Positions 1 through 8,262 of a stretch of DNA of 17,160 nt are shown in pieces; positions within the stretch are counted from its first letter, which is position 1, and each line of letters begins with the position of its first letter. The notes below the pieces were generated by a model. The model saw nothing but the letters and a program-made list of their open reading frames with translations. It made no database searches and was not told where the DNA came from. Source of the DNA: Clostridia bacterium (lineage in GTDB: Bacteria; UBA6262; WVXT01; JAUXBS01); contig JAUXBS010000009.1 in NCBI GenBank assembly GCA_030619245.1, positions 1 through 17,160 on the forward strand, in the 5' to 3' direction. A program made the translations under genes and the position numbers.

Positions 1-716
1 CCGTTTACCGTTATGGTCCCGTTTATTATTATATAATCCGCCCTGAGTTCAATACTGCCGCCGCCACTGCCCCCCTGTCCCCCCGCTTCCCCGTACGCTC
101 CTATCGCGTCCCCGGAGCCTCCGCCTCCCGCTCCGCCGCCGCCCGAGCCCATTAAAATGCATATACCGTCCCGCATACCCTTAACGCTTCCGGCGCTTCC
201 ACCGGCGCCTCCCGGCAGTTCCATAGCATTATCGCCGCCGTTGCCCCCTGCCGCTCCGGCCCCGCCGTAACTGCCGCCTCCCCCTCCTCCGGCGCCGCTG
301 CCCGATACGGCTGGACTGCTCTCGCCGTCCGCCCCCGCAAAACCTCCCGGGCCGGAGGGACTACCGTTCATGCCGGCAAAACCTTTGAGTGCTGATGTTG
401 ACTGCTCCACTCCGCCGGCCCCGCCCGCGTACCCACTGCCCGTCCCGTTTATCGTGCCGTTTATCTCTATTATCAGGGCCTGCACGGTAACGGAACCGTA
501 GTTTACGCCGTCATAGTCCCTTATAGTAAGAGTCGTACCCTGCGTAAGCATGAATTTGTCTATATCGTAATGAAACCCCGCTATCTGCGTGCTCGTAATT
601 ACAGTCCATTCTTCCCCGCCATGACTGCCGCCCGAAAGCCATTCCCAGGCAAGCAGGCCCGAAGGCAGTAGAAGAAGGCCTGTAATTAAAATTATTAGTT
701 TGTTTTTGATGAACAT
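1..716 (-). CDS. secreted glycine-rich protein, 3' end beyond window
   Basis: The frame is open from ATG 716 to the left edge (238 full codons), so the C terminus is missing. Residues 1-23 form a signal peptide: Lys4 and Lys6, a hydrophobic core at 7-22, and a likely cleavage after LLA23. Residues 24-80 are a short ordinary region. From 91 to 220 about 43% of residues are Gly (56 of 130), mostly in GGAGG-like runs. Two similar short strand-like motifs flank this part: IEINGTING at 84-91 and ADYIIINGTITVN at 226-238. This recalls extracellular repeat or beta-helix proteins, but I recognise no named family. The gene is more GC-rich than its flanks because of GGN codons. An in-frame ATG at 734 would add six residues; neither start has a clear ribosome site, and the 716 start gives the better signal peptide. 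Export is inferred; the function is unknown. Confidence 0.72.
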   Translation of the reverse strand, partial: MFIKNKLIILITGLLLLPSGLLAWEWLSGGSHGGEEWTVITSTQIAGFHYDIDKFMLTQGTTLTIRDYDGVNYGSVTVQALIIEINGTINGTGSGYAGGAGGVEQSTSALKGFAGMNGSPSGPGGFAGADGESSPAVSGSGAGGGGGGSYGGAGAAGGNGGDNAMELPGGAGGSAGSVKGMRDGICILMGSGGGGAGGGGSGDAIGAYGEAGGQGGSGGGSIELRADYIIINGTITVN

Positions 717-897
717 ATAATGATAATTGAACATAATATTATTTTATCAAAGAATATCATTTATTAAAGCGCCTGCAGGTCCTGCCGGTATTGTGACTTA
801 TAAACAGTACAACGCCTGTTTCCTCTCTACCCATTGAGACTGTGTCATAACGGTAGCCGCTTATTTTAGAGAAAAGTATATTTTTTTTGTTTTTTTC

Positions 898-928
898 TTG
901 CATTTTAACAAAATATATGGTATATTAT
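898..928 (+). promoter_or_regulatory. sigma70-type promoter of the PilZ gene
   Basis: TTGCAT (898-903), a 17-base spacer, then TATATT (921-926). Transcription would begin near 932-933, at the ATG itself (933). No Shine-Dalgarno sequence precedes that ATG, so the promoter predicts a leaderless transcript. Confidence 0.55.
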
Positions 929-932
929 AGTT

Positions 933-1295
933 ATGCAAGAAAATATTGACGATAAAAAATATATTGAGAAAAGAAAACATCCGAGAATACCTGTAAGGAT
1001 TAATTTCAGTTGCGAAATTTCCCAGGTAAACGCCTCATCGGTTTACGGCCTGCTGCAGTTCAACTCAAGAGATATCAGTTCGGGAGGTATCTTCCTGGAA
1101 GGGATAAAAAAACTGCCGGAGGGGCACGTGCTGAATCTTGATTTCACATTGCCCATCTATAACAAACCTGTATCAGTCAAGGGCCTTGTGTTGTGGACCA
1201 GTAATAGGGGCTCAGGTATAAGGTTCCTTTCACTTGACATGGAAGACGTTGACATGATTAATGAGTTTGTAACTGAACATTTACCGAAACAATAA
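933..1295 (+). CDS. PilZ domain protein, probable cyclic-di-GMP receptor
   Basis: A 120-residue single-domain PilZ protein. Both family ligand motifs are present: RxxxR at R14-R18 (RKHPR) and DxSxxG at D47-G52 (DISSGG). The barrel continues through the VLWTSNRGSGIRF segment near residues 88-100, and a helix closes the protein. PilZ domains bind cyclic di-GMP and change motility, adhesion or polysaccharide output, usually through protein contact; no partner domain is fused here. It is divergent from the secreted glycine-rich gene, which may be a coincidence or a surface-adhesion link. It converges with the hydrolase gene with only 9 bases between the stops. The start is the only good one and lacks a ribosome site (see the promoter). 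Family confidence is high; the target is unknown. Confidence 0.92.
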   Translation: MQENIDDKKYIEKRKHPRIPVRINFSCEISQVNASSVYGLLQFNSRDISSGGIFLEGIKKLPEGHVLNLDFTLPIYNKPVSVKGLVLWTSNRGSGIRFLSLDMEDVDMINEFVTEHLPKQ

Positions 1296-1304
1296 CCTGC
1301 AGCC

Positions 1305-2048
1305 TTACTTACCGCCGTTTCCTTCAATACAATCCAGTAACTCTTTTATCTTTTCTACCGTTAATATACCTGCGCCGTGAAACGCTCCATCACCCTCAAT
1401 GAAGAACCCGTTACCCTTAAAAGCTTTTTCCAGTATTTTACTGCTCTGGTAGGCGTACCTGTCTTCCGGCGATGCTGATATTATAAGCCTGCCCGCGTAC
1501 CTTGAAATCACTTCAGGAGTTCTTATGCCCGCGTACTCAATACCGGGTGAAAGCAGTACGAGTTGTGTTATGGAGGGCTCCCCCGCGCAGTAATTGAGGG
1601 CTATATTTGCGCCAAGGCTTGCTCCCGCGATAATGATATCTGCCCTGCCCGTATTGTTTTTTTCCAGGAACTTTACGGCGGCCCCGAGGTCAGCGGCCAT
1701 CCTGCGCCATTCATTAATGAAGTACCTGTAGTTAACCGGGTTTCCCTTTTTGTCCGCAGAGCTCTTACCGTGCCCCCGCGCGTCATATGACAGGCAGCCG
1801 TAACCTTTTGCCTTCAGCGCTTTACGGAAACCGTCCCATTCATTATGGTTACTGCCCAGGCCGTGCAGCAGGATAAAACAACTGCCGCCGGGTTTTACCG
1901 GGGGAGTGAAACTGCCGTAGAACCTGCAGCCAGCCACGTCAAATAAAAACCCGTCTTTTATGGCTGCCGGCTTTACGGCGCAGGCGGCAACAGCTGCCAG
2001 GCATAATAGCGCTAAAAAAAACAGTAATTTCAGGTTATTCTTATACAT
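1305..2048 (-). CDS. lipoprotein alpha/beta hydrolase
   Basis: A 247-residue serine hydrolase. Residues 5-22 are hydrophobic and end in a lipobox VAAC (20-23), so it should be a lipoprotein anchored at C23. The alpha/beta-hydrolase features are in order: an oxyanion HGLGS loop at 62-66, DARGHGKS at 89-96, a nucleophile elbow GASLG with Ser144, an acid Asp196 in SPEDR, and a His224 in GAFHGAG, giving an S144-D196-H224 triad. The closest general type is the esterase or lysophospholipase-like 'dienelactone/serine aminopeptidase S33' group; the substrate cannot be told. It is the last gene of the six-gene operon. Its ATG overlaps the end of the M16 gene by 8 bases and has no clear ribosome site, which suggests translational coupling. 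Confidence 0.88.
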   Translation of the reverse strand: MYKNNLKLLFFLALLCLAAVAACAVKPAAIKDGFLFDVAGCRFYGSFTPPVKPGGSCFILLHGLGSNHNEWDGFRKALKAKGYGCLSYDARGHGKSSADKKGNPVNYRYFINEWRRMAADLGAAVKFLEKNNTGRADIIIAGASLGANIALNYCAGEPSITQLVLLSPGIEYAGIRTPEVISRYAGRLIISASPEDRYAYQSSKILEKAFKGNGFFIEGDGAFHGAGILTVEKIKELLDCIEGNGGK

Positions 2049-3321
2049 GGGATTTTATCAGTTCAATAAATTTTCTCCTGTCTTTAAACGGCCCTATCAA
2101 GGCAAGGTTCATCCTGTTCCCGGTAAACACATCACCGGCAACCCTCTTAACGTCTCCTGCCGTAATCCTCTTAATTTTTCTTATACGCTCAGCCGGCGAT
2201 ATGATTTTTTTTGTGCGGAGCTCCTGCCTGCCGGTAAAGTTAGCCATTCCCGAAGAACCGTCCAGTACCATATAGAGGTACCCCGTCAGGCAGTTCTTCA
2301 CCCTGTCCATCTCTTCCTCGGTTACCTTCTCGTCCCTTAACCTGCCGAATTCGTTAAGGATAATCTTCAAGGTACGCATAACATTTTGATGCCCTGCCCC
2401 GGCATGTACCGAGAAATTACCCGTATCCGTATAAAAGTCATTTCCGGAAGACACCGAATACACCAGCCCTTCCCTTTCCCTCAATATGGTAAAGAGGCGT
2501 GAACTCATATTTAACCCGAGTATGCCGTTAATAATATGCATGACGTCAAAATCAGGATGTTCATAGCTAAAGGTCCTCGCGCCAATGTATACCTGGGTTT
2601 GTTCTGTTTTCTTGTGGTATATTGAAACATCGGGTTTCTTCTGGTTTTCCTTTACCGGCGTAAAACAAGCTGGCTTCCCTTTCGTGAATCCACCGAAACA
2701 GTCCTCTACCAGCCTGGCCGTCTCTGCCGTTTTAACGTTACCTGCAATGGATATTACCATGTTCCCTGAAACAAAGTTTTTATTCATGTAGCCGATAATA
2801 TCAAGCCTTGAAAGCCTTTTTAATACCTCCTCCCTGCCTGAGATCGTGAAGCCAAGCGGCTGGCTGCCGTACAATAAGCTGTTGTATACCTCCCATACGA
2901 AAGCCGCCGGAGTATCTTTCCTCATTTTTATCTCTTCAAGTATGGTCTTCCTTTCAACCTCCATGTCACCCTCGTCAAACCTGGAGTTAAGCAGTATGTC
3001 CGAGAGTATGTCCAGGGCCTTCCTTAAATGCCTGTCAAGTATCCTCATGTAAAAATAACAGCATTCCTGGCCTGTTGCGGCATTCAGGTCCCCGCTGATT
3101 TCATCCGCTTCCTTTGATATTGAAAAGGCATCCCTGCGCCTTTCCGTCCCCTTGAAAAGCATGTGTTCAATAAAATGCGTTATGCCGTTATTGGATTCTT
3201 TCTCCCAGCGGGAACCGCACCCTATGAAAATGTTTATGCTGACAATCCTGGTGCCCTTCATGGGAGAAACGATTAATCTAATGCCGTTTTTAAGCACCGT
3301 TTTCTTAAATAATTTTGTCAT
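2041..3321 (-). CDS. M16 family zinc metallopeptidase (processing-peptidase type)
   Basis: A 426-residue M16B-type peptidase. The inverted zinc motif HxxEH is H49-F-I-E52-H53, and the third ligand is E130 in the ILEEI segment, at the distance the family uses (H-x-x-E-H then about 76 residues). The N-terminal active half is followed by the usual inactive half with a YLYMVLDGSSGMANF segment near residue 340. The length is normal for the bacterial one-chain halves such as the YmxG/PqqL relatives, which form dimers and degrade or clip peptides. No signal peptide is seen, so it is probably cytoplasmic. Its ATG overlaps the stop of the upstream Cys-cluster gene (ATGA), and its 3' end overlaps the hydrolase start. 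The substrate is unknown. Confidence 0.93.
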   Translation of the reverse strand: MTKLFKKTVLKNGIRLIVSPMKGTRIVSINIFIGCGSRWEKESNNGITHFIEHMLFKGTERRRDAFSISKEADEISGDLNAATGQECCYFYMRILDRHLRKALDILSDILLNSRFDEGDMEVERKTILEEIKMRKDTPAAFVWEVYNSLLYGSQPLGFTISGREEVLKRLSRLDIIGYMNKNFVSGNMVISIAGNVKTAETARLVEDCFGGFTKGKPACFTPVKENQKKPDVSIYHKKTEQTQVYIGARTFSYEHPDFDVMHIINGILGLNMSSRLFTILREREGLVYSVSSGNDFYTDTGNFSVHAGAGHQNVMRTLKIILNEFGRLRDEKVTEEEMDRVKNCLTGYLYMVLDGSSGMANFTGRQELRTKKIISPAERIRKIKRITAGDVKRVAGDVFTGNRMNLALIGPFKDRRKFIELIKSHV

Positions 3322-3716
3322 TTTTTCTTAATCCCTTTCTTCCCTTTCTTTTCCTTCATTTTCTTTTCTTCAAGCCACTTATCAAACTCATCAACCCCCC
3401 TGAACTCCGTATCATGTTCATCTTCGTAACCGCTCATCTCACAGGTCTCGATTTCATGCCTCCTGCACATTACAGGCCGTTTATCATACATCTTACACCT
3501 GTTGTGTTCATCAAGATACTCACAGTCAGTTGCATACTTAACGTACCATTTATTCTTGTCCTTCAGAATTGAAACATCCTTATGAGCGACAAACCACCTG
3601 ATATTATGGAAGTCATACCAGTTCACCGGCTTGTCTATCTCCACTATTACGTACCTGCAGCAGTGCGCCGTACAATCGTCACAATTTGTTCTCTTCACCG
3701 GTTTTGGTTGTTTCAT
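3318..3716 (-). CDS. YkgJ-type cysteine-cluster protein
   Basis: A 132-residue protein with the CxxC-CC and CxxxxxxxxC pattern of the YkgJ family (Pfam zinc/iron-chelating CxxCxxCC). C12, C15, C19 and C20 come first, then C65, C74, C84 and C92, with the typical RCKMYDKRPVMCR stretch at 73-85. The family is thought to bind an iron-sulfur cluster or zinc; its cellular role is not established. The C-terminal 20 residues are a lysine-rich tail (KKMKEKKGKKGIKKK), probably disordered. The start codon follows the SWIM gene's TAG directly (TAGATG), and the stop overlaps the M16 ATG, so it sits tightly inside the operon. An AAAGGA sequence lies about 10 bases upstream of the start. Confidence 0.88.
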   Translation of the reverse strand: MKQPKPVKRTNCDDCTAHCCRYVIVEIDKPVNWYDFHNIRWFVAHKDVSILKDKNKWYVKYATDCEYLDEHNRCKMYDKRPVMCRRHEIETCEMSGYEDEHDTEFRGVDEFDKWLEEKKMKEKKGKKGIKKK

Positions 3717-4625
3717 CTATTTATCGTCCTTTCTTTCCTTTGTAATTGTTTCATGTTCATCATCACTCATTGCCACTATCCTTGCCTCTTCCCCTGCTGA
3801 CCTGTAAACCCTCTTCATAAGAGACCAGAAGAACTTCTCCCTGTCACAGAAAACAGGAGGGCCCAGGCGTTTCAGCAACGCCAGGTTCACCCTTGGAGAA
3901 TCTATTGAAACCTTAAAGGACTTGAACTCCCTGCCGCTTTCCCAGAACCTGTTGATGGTACTGCTTAAAGGTTCAACCTTCGCGGGGCTAACGGGTTCTA
4001 CGGCTATTCCGGCAGAAAGGCCGGCAGGCCGCTTCTCCTTTGAACCTGACCGCCGCCTGTTGATTTCACCCAGGATATCCTTTCTGGAACGTCCCCGGAT
4101 GTGGAATAACATAAACGGGTTCCTGTCAAACTCCTCGGCCAGCACGAAGTACATTGCAGCAATGTGTTTACAGGGCATTGTCGGATCCGGACACGAGCAT
4201 TTCGTTACAATGTCCTTTTTATTTTCCGGAAAAAGTTTTACACCGGCAGAAAGAAAAGCCTCTTCAATGCCTTCAGGCATTTCACCCATAAGGAGTTTTG
4301 CGATATACCTGGCGCTTGACGTAATCACCGAAATAACCTTTTCCCATACTTCATCGGAGTACTGTTCAAGTTTTATGCTCACCTTATATGGTTTTGACCT
4401 GGTTCCCTGGATCCTGGCAGTAACCAGCCCCGGTTTTATTTTCAGGTCAATAACCTGCCCCTTTCTTGCGTAGTCAAGCCCCCTGTAAAACCTGCTCTTC
4501 CAGCCAAAAGATTCAAGCGCGGAAAGCCATTTGTCAGACCACCACTTCCTGCTTATCTTTCCGGACTGCAGCTTTATGCCGTTTTTTACATGTTTTGGCC
4601 TCGGACTGTATCCCCAGTAACTCAT
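3717..4625 (-). CDS. SWIM zinc-finger protein, SNF2 partner
   Basis: A 302-residue protein with one SWIM zinc finger, C143-x-C145-x6-C152-x-H154 (CSCPDPTMPCKH). In the upstream 140 residues the usual family block is seen: WWSDKWLSALE, then YARKGQV and a beta-rich segment with IQGTRSKPYKV. The acidic/lysine-rich C terminus (DDEHETITKERKDDK) is probably disordered. SWIM fingers are proposed to bind DNA or protein. Genes of this kind are repeatedly found next to SNF2 ATPases (for example ywqB beside ywqA in Bacillus), and here the SNF2 stop and this ATG touch (TAAATG), with a GGGAGGG ribosome site inside the SNF2 end. I infer that the two proteins work together. The molecular role is not known. 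Confidence 0.92.
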   Translation of the reverse strand: MSYWGYSPRPKHVKNGIKLQSGKISRKWWSDKWLSALESFGWKSRFYRGLDYARKGQVIDLKIKPGLVTARIQGTRSKPYKVSIKLEQYSDEVWEKVISVITSSARYIAKLLMGEMPEGIEEAFLSAGVKLFPENKKDIVTKCSCPDPTMPCKHIAAMYFVLAEEFDRNPFMLFHIRGRSRKDILGEINRRRSGSKEKRPAGLSAGIAVEPVSPAKVEPLSSTINRFWESGREFKSFKVSIDSPRVNLALLKRLGPPVFCDREKFFWSLMKRVYRSAGEEARIVAMSDDEHETITKERKDDK

Positions 4626-7600
4626 TTAATCAATCCCTCCCGGTTCATCGTTCAATAAGCTTCCTTCATTCATTGTAAACACTTCCCTGAGTTTCTCATT
4701 TGAAAGCCCGGCAAGCCAGGACTCCCCGCTGCCAATAATATTATCGGCCAGTCCCTTTTTATGTTCAAGCATTTCATCTATTTTTTCCTCAAGCGTACCC
4801 GAGCATATGAATTTATAAACTACCACGTTACTTTCCTGCCCTATACGGTACGCCCTGTCTGTGGCCTGGTTCTCAACTGCAGGGTTCCACCACCTGTCAA
4901 AATGGAAAACGTAGTTTGCCCTGGTGAGGTTTAGCCCGAAACCTCCTGCCCGGGTTGACAGTATAAAAACAGGAGGGCCGTCATTCTCATCCTGGAACCG
5001 GCTAACCATTGAATCCCTGGCCTTCCTTTTAAGTCCCCCGTGAAGAAATAACACTTCCCTGCCAAAATGCGACTGCAGATGTTCCTGAAGTATGTGACCC
5101 ATTCCAACAAACTGTGTAAAAATCAGCATCCTGTTACCACCTGAAAGTATCTCCTCAGCCATCTGTACCAGGCGCTTCAATTTCTCGGAACGTTCCCCCG
5201 CGCTGCTCTGGTCCTTCAGGAACAAGGCGGGATGGTTGCATATCTGCTTGAGTTTGATCAGGGAAGCAAGTATTATCCCCCTGCGCTGTATCCCTTCCGA
5301 ATCATCAATATTGTTAATCATGTCGTTCACGACCGCCTTGTAAAGCGTTGCCTGTTCCCTGCTCATGTTACAATAAATCTTCGTCTCGAATTTCCGGGGG
5401 AGATCCCTTATTATGCTCCTGTCGGTTTTCATGCGCCTGAGAATAAACGGTTGTATAATCTTCTTCAGCCTTTCAAGCGCAACTTCATTGTTATAACGTT
5501 CAACCGGTATTGCATAATTTCTCCTGAACTCCCCGAAAGAACCAAGATAACCCGGGTTCAAAAACTCCATTATTGACCATAACTCACTTAAATGGTTCTC
5601 CACGGGAGTGCCGGTAAGAGCCACCCTGTAACCCTTTGCTATTTCTCTTATAGCCCTCGTCTGCAGGGCAAGGGGATTCTTTATACCCTGCGCTTCGTCC
5701 AGAACCGTACCATGCCAGTCAACCAGGGCCATCGTGTCCTTGTCCCTTAAACCAAGAGAATAGGTGCTGATAACCAGGTCCTGTTTCTCCGCCGCTTCCA
5801 CAAATTCACTTCCCGAGAGACGTTTCACGCCATGATGAACCATGAACTTCAAGCCCGGCGTAAATCGTTGAACCTCCCTCTCCCAGTTACCCACGATGGA
5901 AGTCGGGCATAGAAGAAGCACCGGTTTTTTCACGCTATTTTTTTCCTTGTGGTATATTATGAGAGCCAGGAACTGTATTGTCTTGCCGAGCCCCATATCG
6001 TCCGCCAGGCATACACCAAATCCCTTCCCCGTAATATAGTTCAGCCAGGAAAAACCCTTCTCCTGGTAAGGCCGCAGTTTTCCGTTAAACCCCGATGTGA
6101 CATCAATATTATTGAACCGTTCTTCCCCGGTAATAATCCTGTCGAGCCAGTCAACAAACCTGCATTCAATTATATCCACATCCTGTTCCCGCCCTGACAG
6201 TTTCATCCTGAGTGCTTCTGAAAAATTGACACCTTTACTCTCCACGTTATTAATAATCTTTTGGAGCTTCTGTATGTTATCCCTGTTTACTTCTATCCAT
6301 TCCCCCCGGAATTTAATCAGCGGCACCTTTAACCGGGCTATCTTCTCAAACTCCTCACGCGATAACCTCTCCTTGCCAAGAGCAACCTCCCAGTCAAAGT
6401 TTATTAAACTGTTCATCGAAAAGAAACCACTGCCTGTTTCGCCGGTTTTGCCCCGGTTTGGCTTCATCTTAAGCCTCAATCCCAGTTTCCTCTTCCTGTT
6501 AAGCCACCATCCGGGAATTATTACATTGTATCCGGATTCCTCCATCAGGCTGGCCCCTTCATTCAAAAACCTGTATGCCTCATCGGTGCTCACCCGGCAG
6601 CAAACAGGAGTTTTCTCCTCAAGACTCTTTTCAATGGGAGAAAATAATCTTGACGCCCTGGCAATATCACCTATTACCCTTTCCTGAATTTTTCCGATAT
6701 CATCCTTTACCACTCCCTTTAACCTTTCATCGTTCTCCCATACCCACTCAAGCGGTATAATAAGACTCCTGTCATTTGCCGACTGCAGGTGAAAAGACAG
6801 GTTCCATAAATCCCCGCCCTCTTCAGGGGCCTCAAGTTTGAAACAGGTTAGCCAGGAGAATTCCTTATCAACGGCGTGTAATACCTCAACCCAGGGTACC
6901 AGGTGTTCAAGCAGTATCCTCTTCTGATGCCCGCTTGCCCTGACTTCATTACTGTCAGAACACACTGACTCTATCCACAGGGAGAAAACATCATTACGGT
7001 AATAACACTTGTCTTCAAGGTACTCATATTCCCTTTTATCTATCCAGGTCCTTAAAGCATTATCAAGGAACATCGTCAGAAACCCGGAAACAACTTCTCT
7101 GGCTGACACCTCCCTGCCGAAGGATGCCTCTTCAATACTCCTGCAGACAGGAGGCATTGATTCCACAAGCACATTGAACCTTTCCAGGTCGCTTTCGTCG
7201 GTTAAGACCGGTTTCCAAACGCCAAAAACCTTGTTCCCTCTTTCCACAATGGACGGTACAAATCTTTCCCTGGCAACAAGCTCCAGTATGAACTTTGACG
7301 CCCTCACCCAGTAAAGCAAGTCCTTTGAGAAAACAACCTCAGGGTTCGTTTTATCTGCATCCTCAGGATGACGTAAAAACCAGATGAAACATTCAAAAGC
7401 AGGCATACGGGCGCAGGCGATTTTCCATTTCGATAATTTCACATCCCCTTCGCCTTCATAATAATCCGCGCTCACAAGCCGGGAGGAAACGCGGGGAATG
7501 TTATTTGCGGTGGGAAGCAAAATATCCATCTGCTTCATGCGGACGCCGTAAAGCCCGGCAAAATCCATTGCTTTCAGCAGGGACTTCATTTCTGACGCTG

Positions 7601-7742
7601 AAAGCGCAAACGGATGTGTATCCGTACCTGCTCTTGCGGATATCTTTTCCCTTCCCGAAGCCTTCCCGGAGGATTCAGCCCATAAATGGAAACAACCTTT
7701 GCCGGTAATGTTATTTACCCAGCTGCCGTGCAATATTACCAT
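4626..7742 (-). CDS. SNF2 family DNA-dependent ATPase
   Basis: A 1038-residue Swi2/Snf2-type translocase. The ATPase core is complete: motif I DDMGLGKT (581-588), motif II DEAQ (682-685), motif III ALTGTPVEN (708-716), motif IV LIFTQF (873-878), motif V STRAGGFGLNL (929-939), and motif VI QATDRAYRIGQ (959-969). The N-terminal 540 residues match the long accessory region of bacterial SNF2 proteins; the 'SNF2 helicase-associated' part ends near the KVPLIKFRGEWIEV segment (472-485). Such enzymes move on double-stranded DNA and remodel protein-DNA complexes. The bacterial members of this class are poorly characterised; RapA is a distant relative. It is the second gene of the operon, 29 bases after the MazG-like gene, with AAGGAAG about 10 bases before ATG 7742. 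It acts in the cytoplasm, presumably with the SWIM protein. Confidence 0.96.
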   Translation of the reverse strand: MVILHGSWVNNITGKGCFHLWAESSGKASGREKISARAGTDTHPFALSASEMKSLLKAMDFAGLYGVRMKQMDILLPTANNIPRVSSRLVSADYYEGEGDVKLSKWKIACARMPAFECFIWFLRHPEDADKTNPEVVFSKDLLYWVRASKFILELVARERFVPSIVERGNKVFGVWKPVLTDESDLERFNVLVESMPPVCRSIEEASFGREVSAREVVSGFLTMFLDNALRTWIDKREYEYLEDKCYYRNDVFSLWIESVCSDSNEVRASGHQKRILLEHLVPWVEVLHAVDKEFSWLTCFKLEAPEEGGDLWNLSFHLQSANDRSLIIPLEWVWENDERLKGVVKDDIGKIQERVIGDIARASRLFSPIEKSLEEKTPVCCRVSTDEAYRFLNEGASLMEESGYNVIIPGWWLNRKRKLGLRLKMKPNRGKTGETGSGFFSMNSLINFDWEVALGKERLSREEFEKIARLKVPLIKFRGEWIEVNRDNIQKLQKIINNVESKGVNFSEALRMKLSGREQDVDIIECRFVDWLDRIITGEERFNNIDVTSGFNGKLRPYQEKGFSWLNYITGKGFGVCLADDMGLGKTIQFLALIIYHKEKNSVKKPVLLLCPTSIVGNWEREVQRFTPGLKFMVHHGVKRLSGSEFVEAAEKQDLVISTYSLGLRDKDTMALVDWHGTVLDEAQGIKNPLALQTRAIREIAKGYRVALTGTPVENHLSELWSIMEFLNPGYLGSFGEFRRNYAIPVERYNNEVALERLKKIIQPFILRRMKTDRSIIRDLPRKFETKIYCNMSREQATLYKAVVNDMINNIDDSEGIQRRGIILASLIKLKQICNHPALFLKDQSSAGERSEKLKRLVQMAEEILSGGNRMLIFTQFVGMGHILQEHLQSHFGREVLFLHGGLKRKARDSMVSRFQDENDGPPVFILSTRAGGFGLNLTRANYVFHFDRWWNPAVENQATDRAYRIGQESNVVVYKFICSGTLEEKIDEMLEHKKGLADNIIGSGESWLAGLSNEKLREVFTMNEGSLLNDEPGGID

Positions 7743-7771
7743 AAGTCAATGACTTCCTTTGTATCCCCTTA

Positions 7772-8110
7772 TTACAGCCTGTTATACTTCCTTGCGGTTC
7801 CGCGGCACTTACTTACAGGATACTTCTTTTTATTCTTCTCAAGCTTCCTGCTCATGGCCTTCAATAAATCAATACCGAGATTATCAGCAAGTTCAAAAAG
7901 GTACAAGCCCACATCAGCAAGCTCATCAGCTATCTCACTTTTATGACTCTTCACGTAACTCCCGGTTTCCTCATTCGTCTTCCACTGGAAATGCTCAAGC
8001 AGTTCACCTGCCTCAATTATAATGGAAACCGCCATATCCTTGGGATTGTGGAACTTCATCCAATCCCTTTCGTCCCTGAACTTTTTTATCTTATTCAGAA
8101 TTTTATCCAT
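7772..8110 (-). CDS. MazG-like nucleotide pyrophosphohydrolase
   Basis: A 112-residue all-alpha NTP pyrophosphatase of the short MazG-like/RS21-C6 type. The metal-binding pairs are E33-x-x-E36 (EAGE) and E63-x-x-D66 (ELAD), and the typical RDERDWMKFHNPKD opening and KYPVSK-RG-KY ending are present. Relatives hydrolyse dCTP or modified nucleoside triphosphates to monophosphates and are usually called house-cleaning enzymes. The start is set by a strong AAGGAGG site five bases upstream. It is the first gene of the six-gene operon. The pairing with a SNF2 ATPase could mean nucleotide-pool or DNA-maintenance work, but that is inference. Confidence 0.92.
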   Translation of the reverse strand: MDKILNKIKKFRDERDWMKFHNPKDMAVSIIIEAGELLEHFQWKTNEETGSYVKSHKSEIADELADVGLYLFELADNLGIDLLKAMSRKLEKNKKKYPVSKCRGTARKYNRL

Positions 8111-8129
8111 TAATCCTCCTTGAATGGTA

Positions 8130-8157
8130 ATAATAGGCTATATATACATTTAGCCAA
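8130..8157 (-). promoter_or_regulatory. probable promoter of the six-gene operon
   Basis: On the minus strand TTGGCT (8157-8152), a 16-base spacer, then TATTAT (8135-8130). Transcription would start near 8124, leaving a short leader that contains the AAGGAGG site. A 5-bp inverted repeat (GGCTA/TAGCC, 8136-8140 and 8151-8155) fills the ends of the spacer. Confidence 0.45.
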
Positions 8158-8223
8158 ATTATTATTATAGTACTAAAAAGGGATTATTACAATAAAAAAT
8201 ATAATAATGTCAAGCCAATTTAA

Positions 8224-8262
8224 AAATGTCCGGTTTTTACCAAAATAGAAATGTCCGGTTTT
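8224..8262 (+). repeat. two 14-bp direct repeats, IS end sites
   Basis: AAATGTCCGGTTTT occurs at 8224-8237 and again at 8249-8262, 25 bases apart start to start. Multiple short repeats at the ends are a known feature of IS21-family elements and are taken to be transposase binding sites. The second copy also contains the ATG of the istA-like reading frame. Confidence 0.7.

Noticed and set aside
152..340. 62-codon minus-strand frame near the left edge
   Set aside because: It overlaps the glycine-rich gene in another frame; that gene has a signal peptide and an open frame through the edge, this one has neither.
735..932. possible riboswitch (cyclic di-GMP type) in the divergent gap
   Set aside because: GGTAGC-like bases occur on both strands, but the conserved core stretches of the cyclic-di-GMP-I or -II aptamers are not there.
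3922..4473. 183-codon open frame on the plus strand
   Set aside because: It is antisense to the SWIM zinc-finger gene, which has a real motif in its own frame.
6097..6687. 196-codon open frame on the plus strand
   Set aside because: It is antisense to the accessory region of the SNF2 gene and has no protein-like signature.
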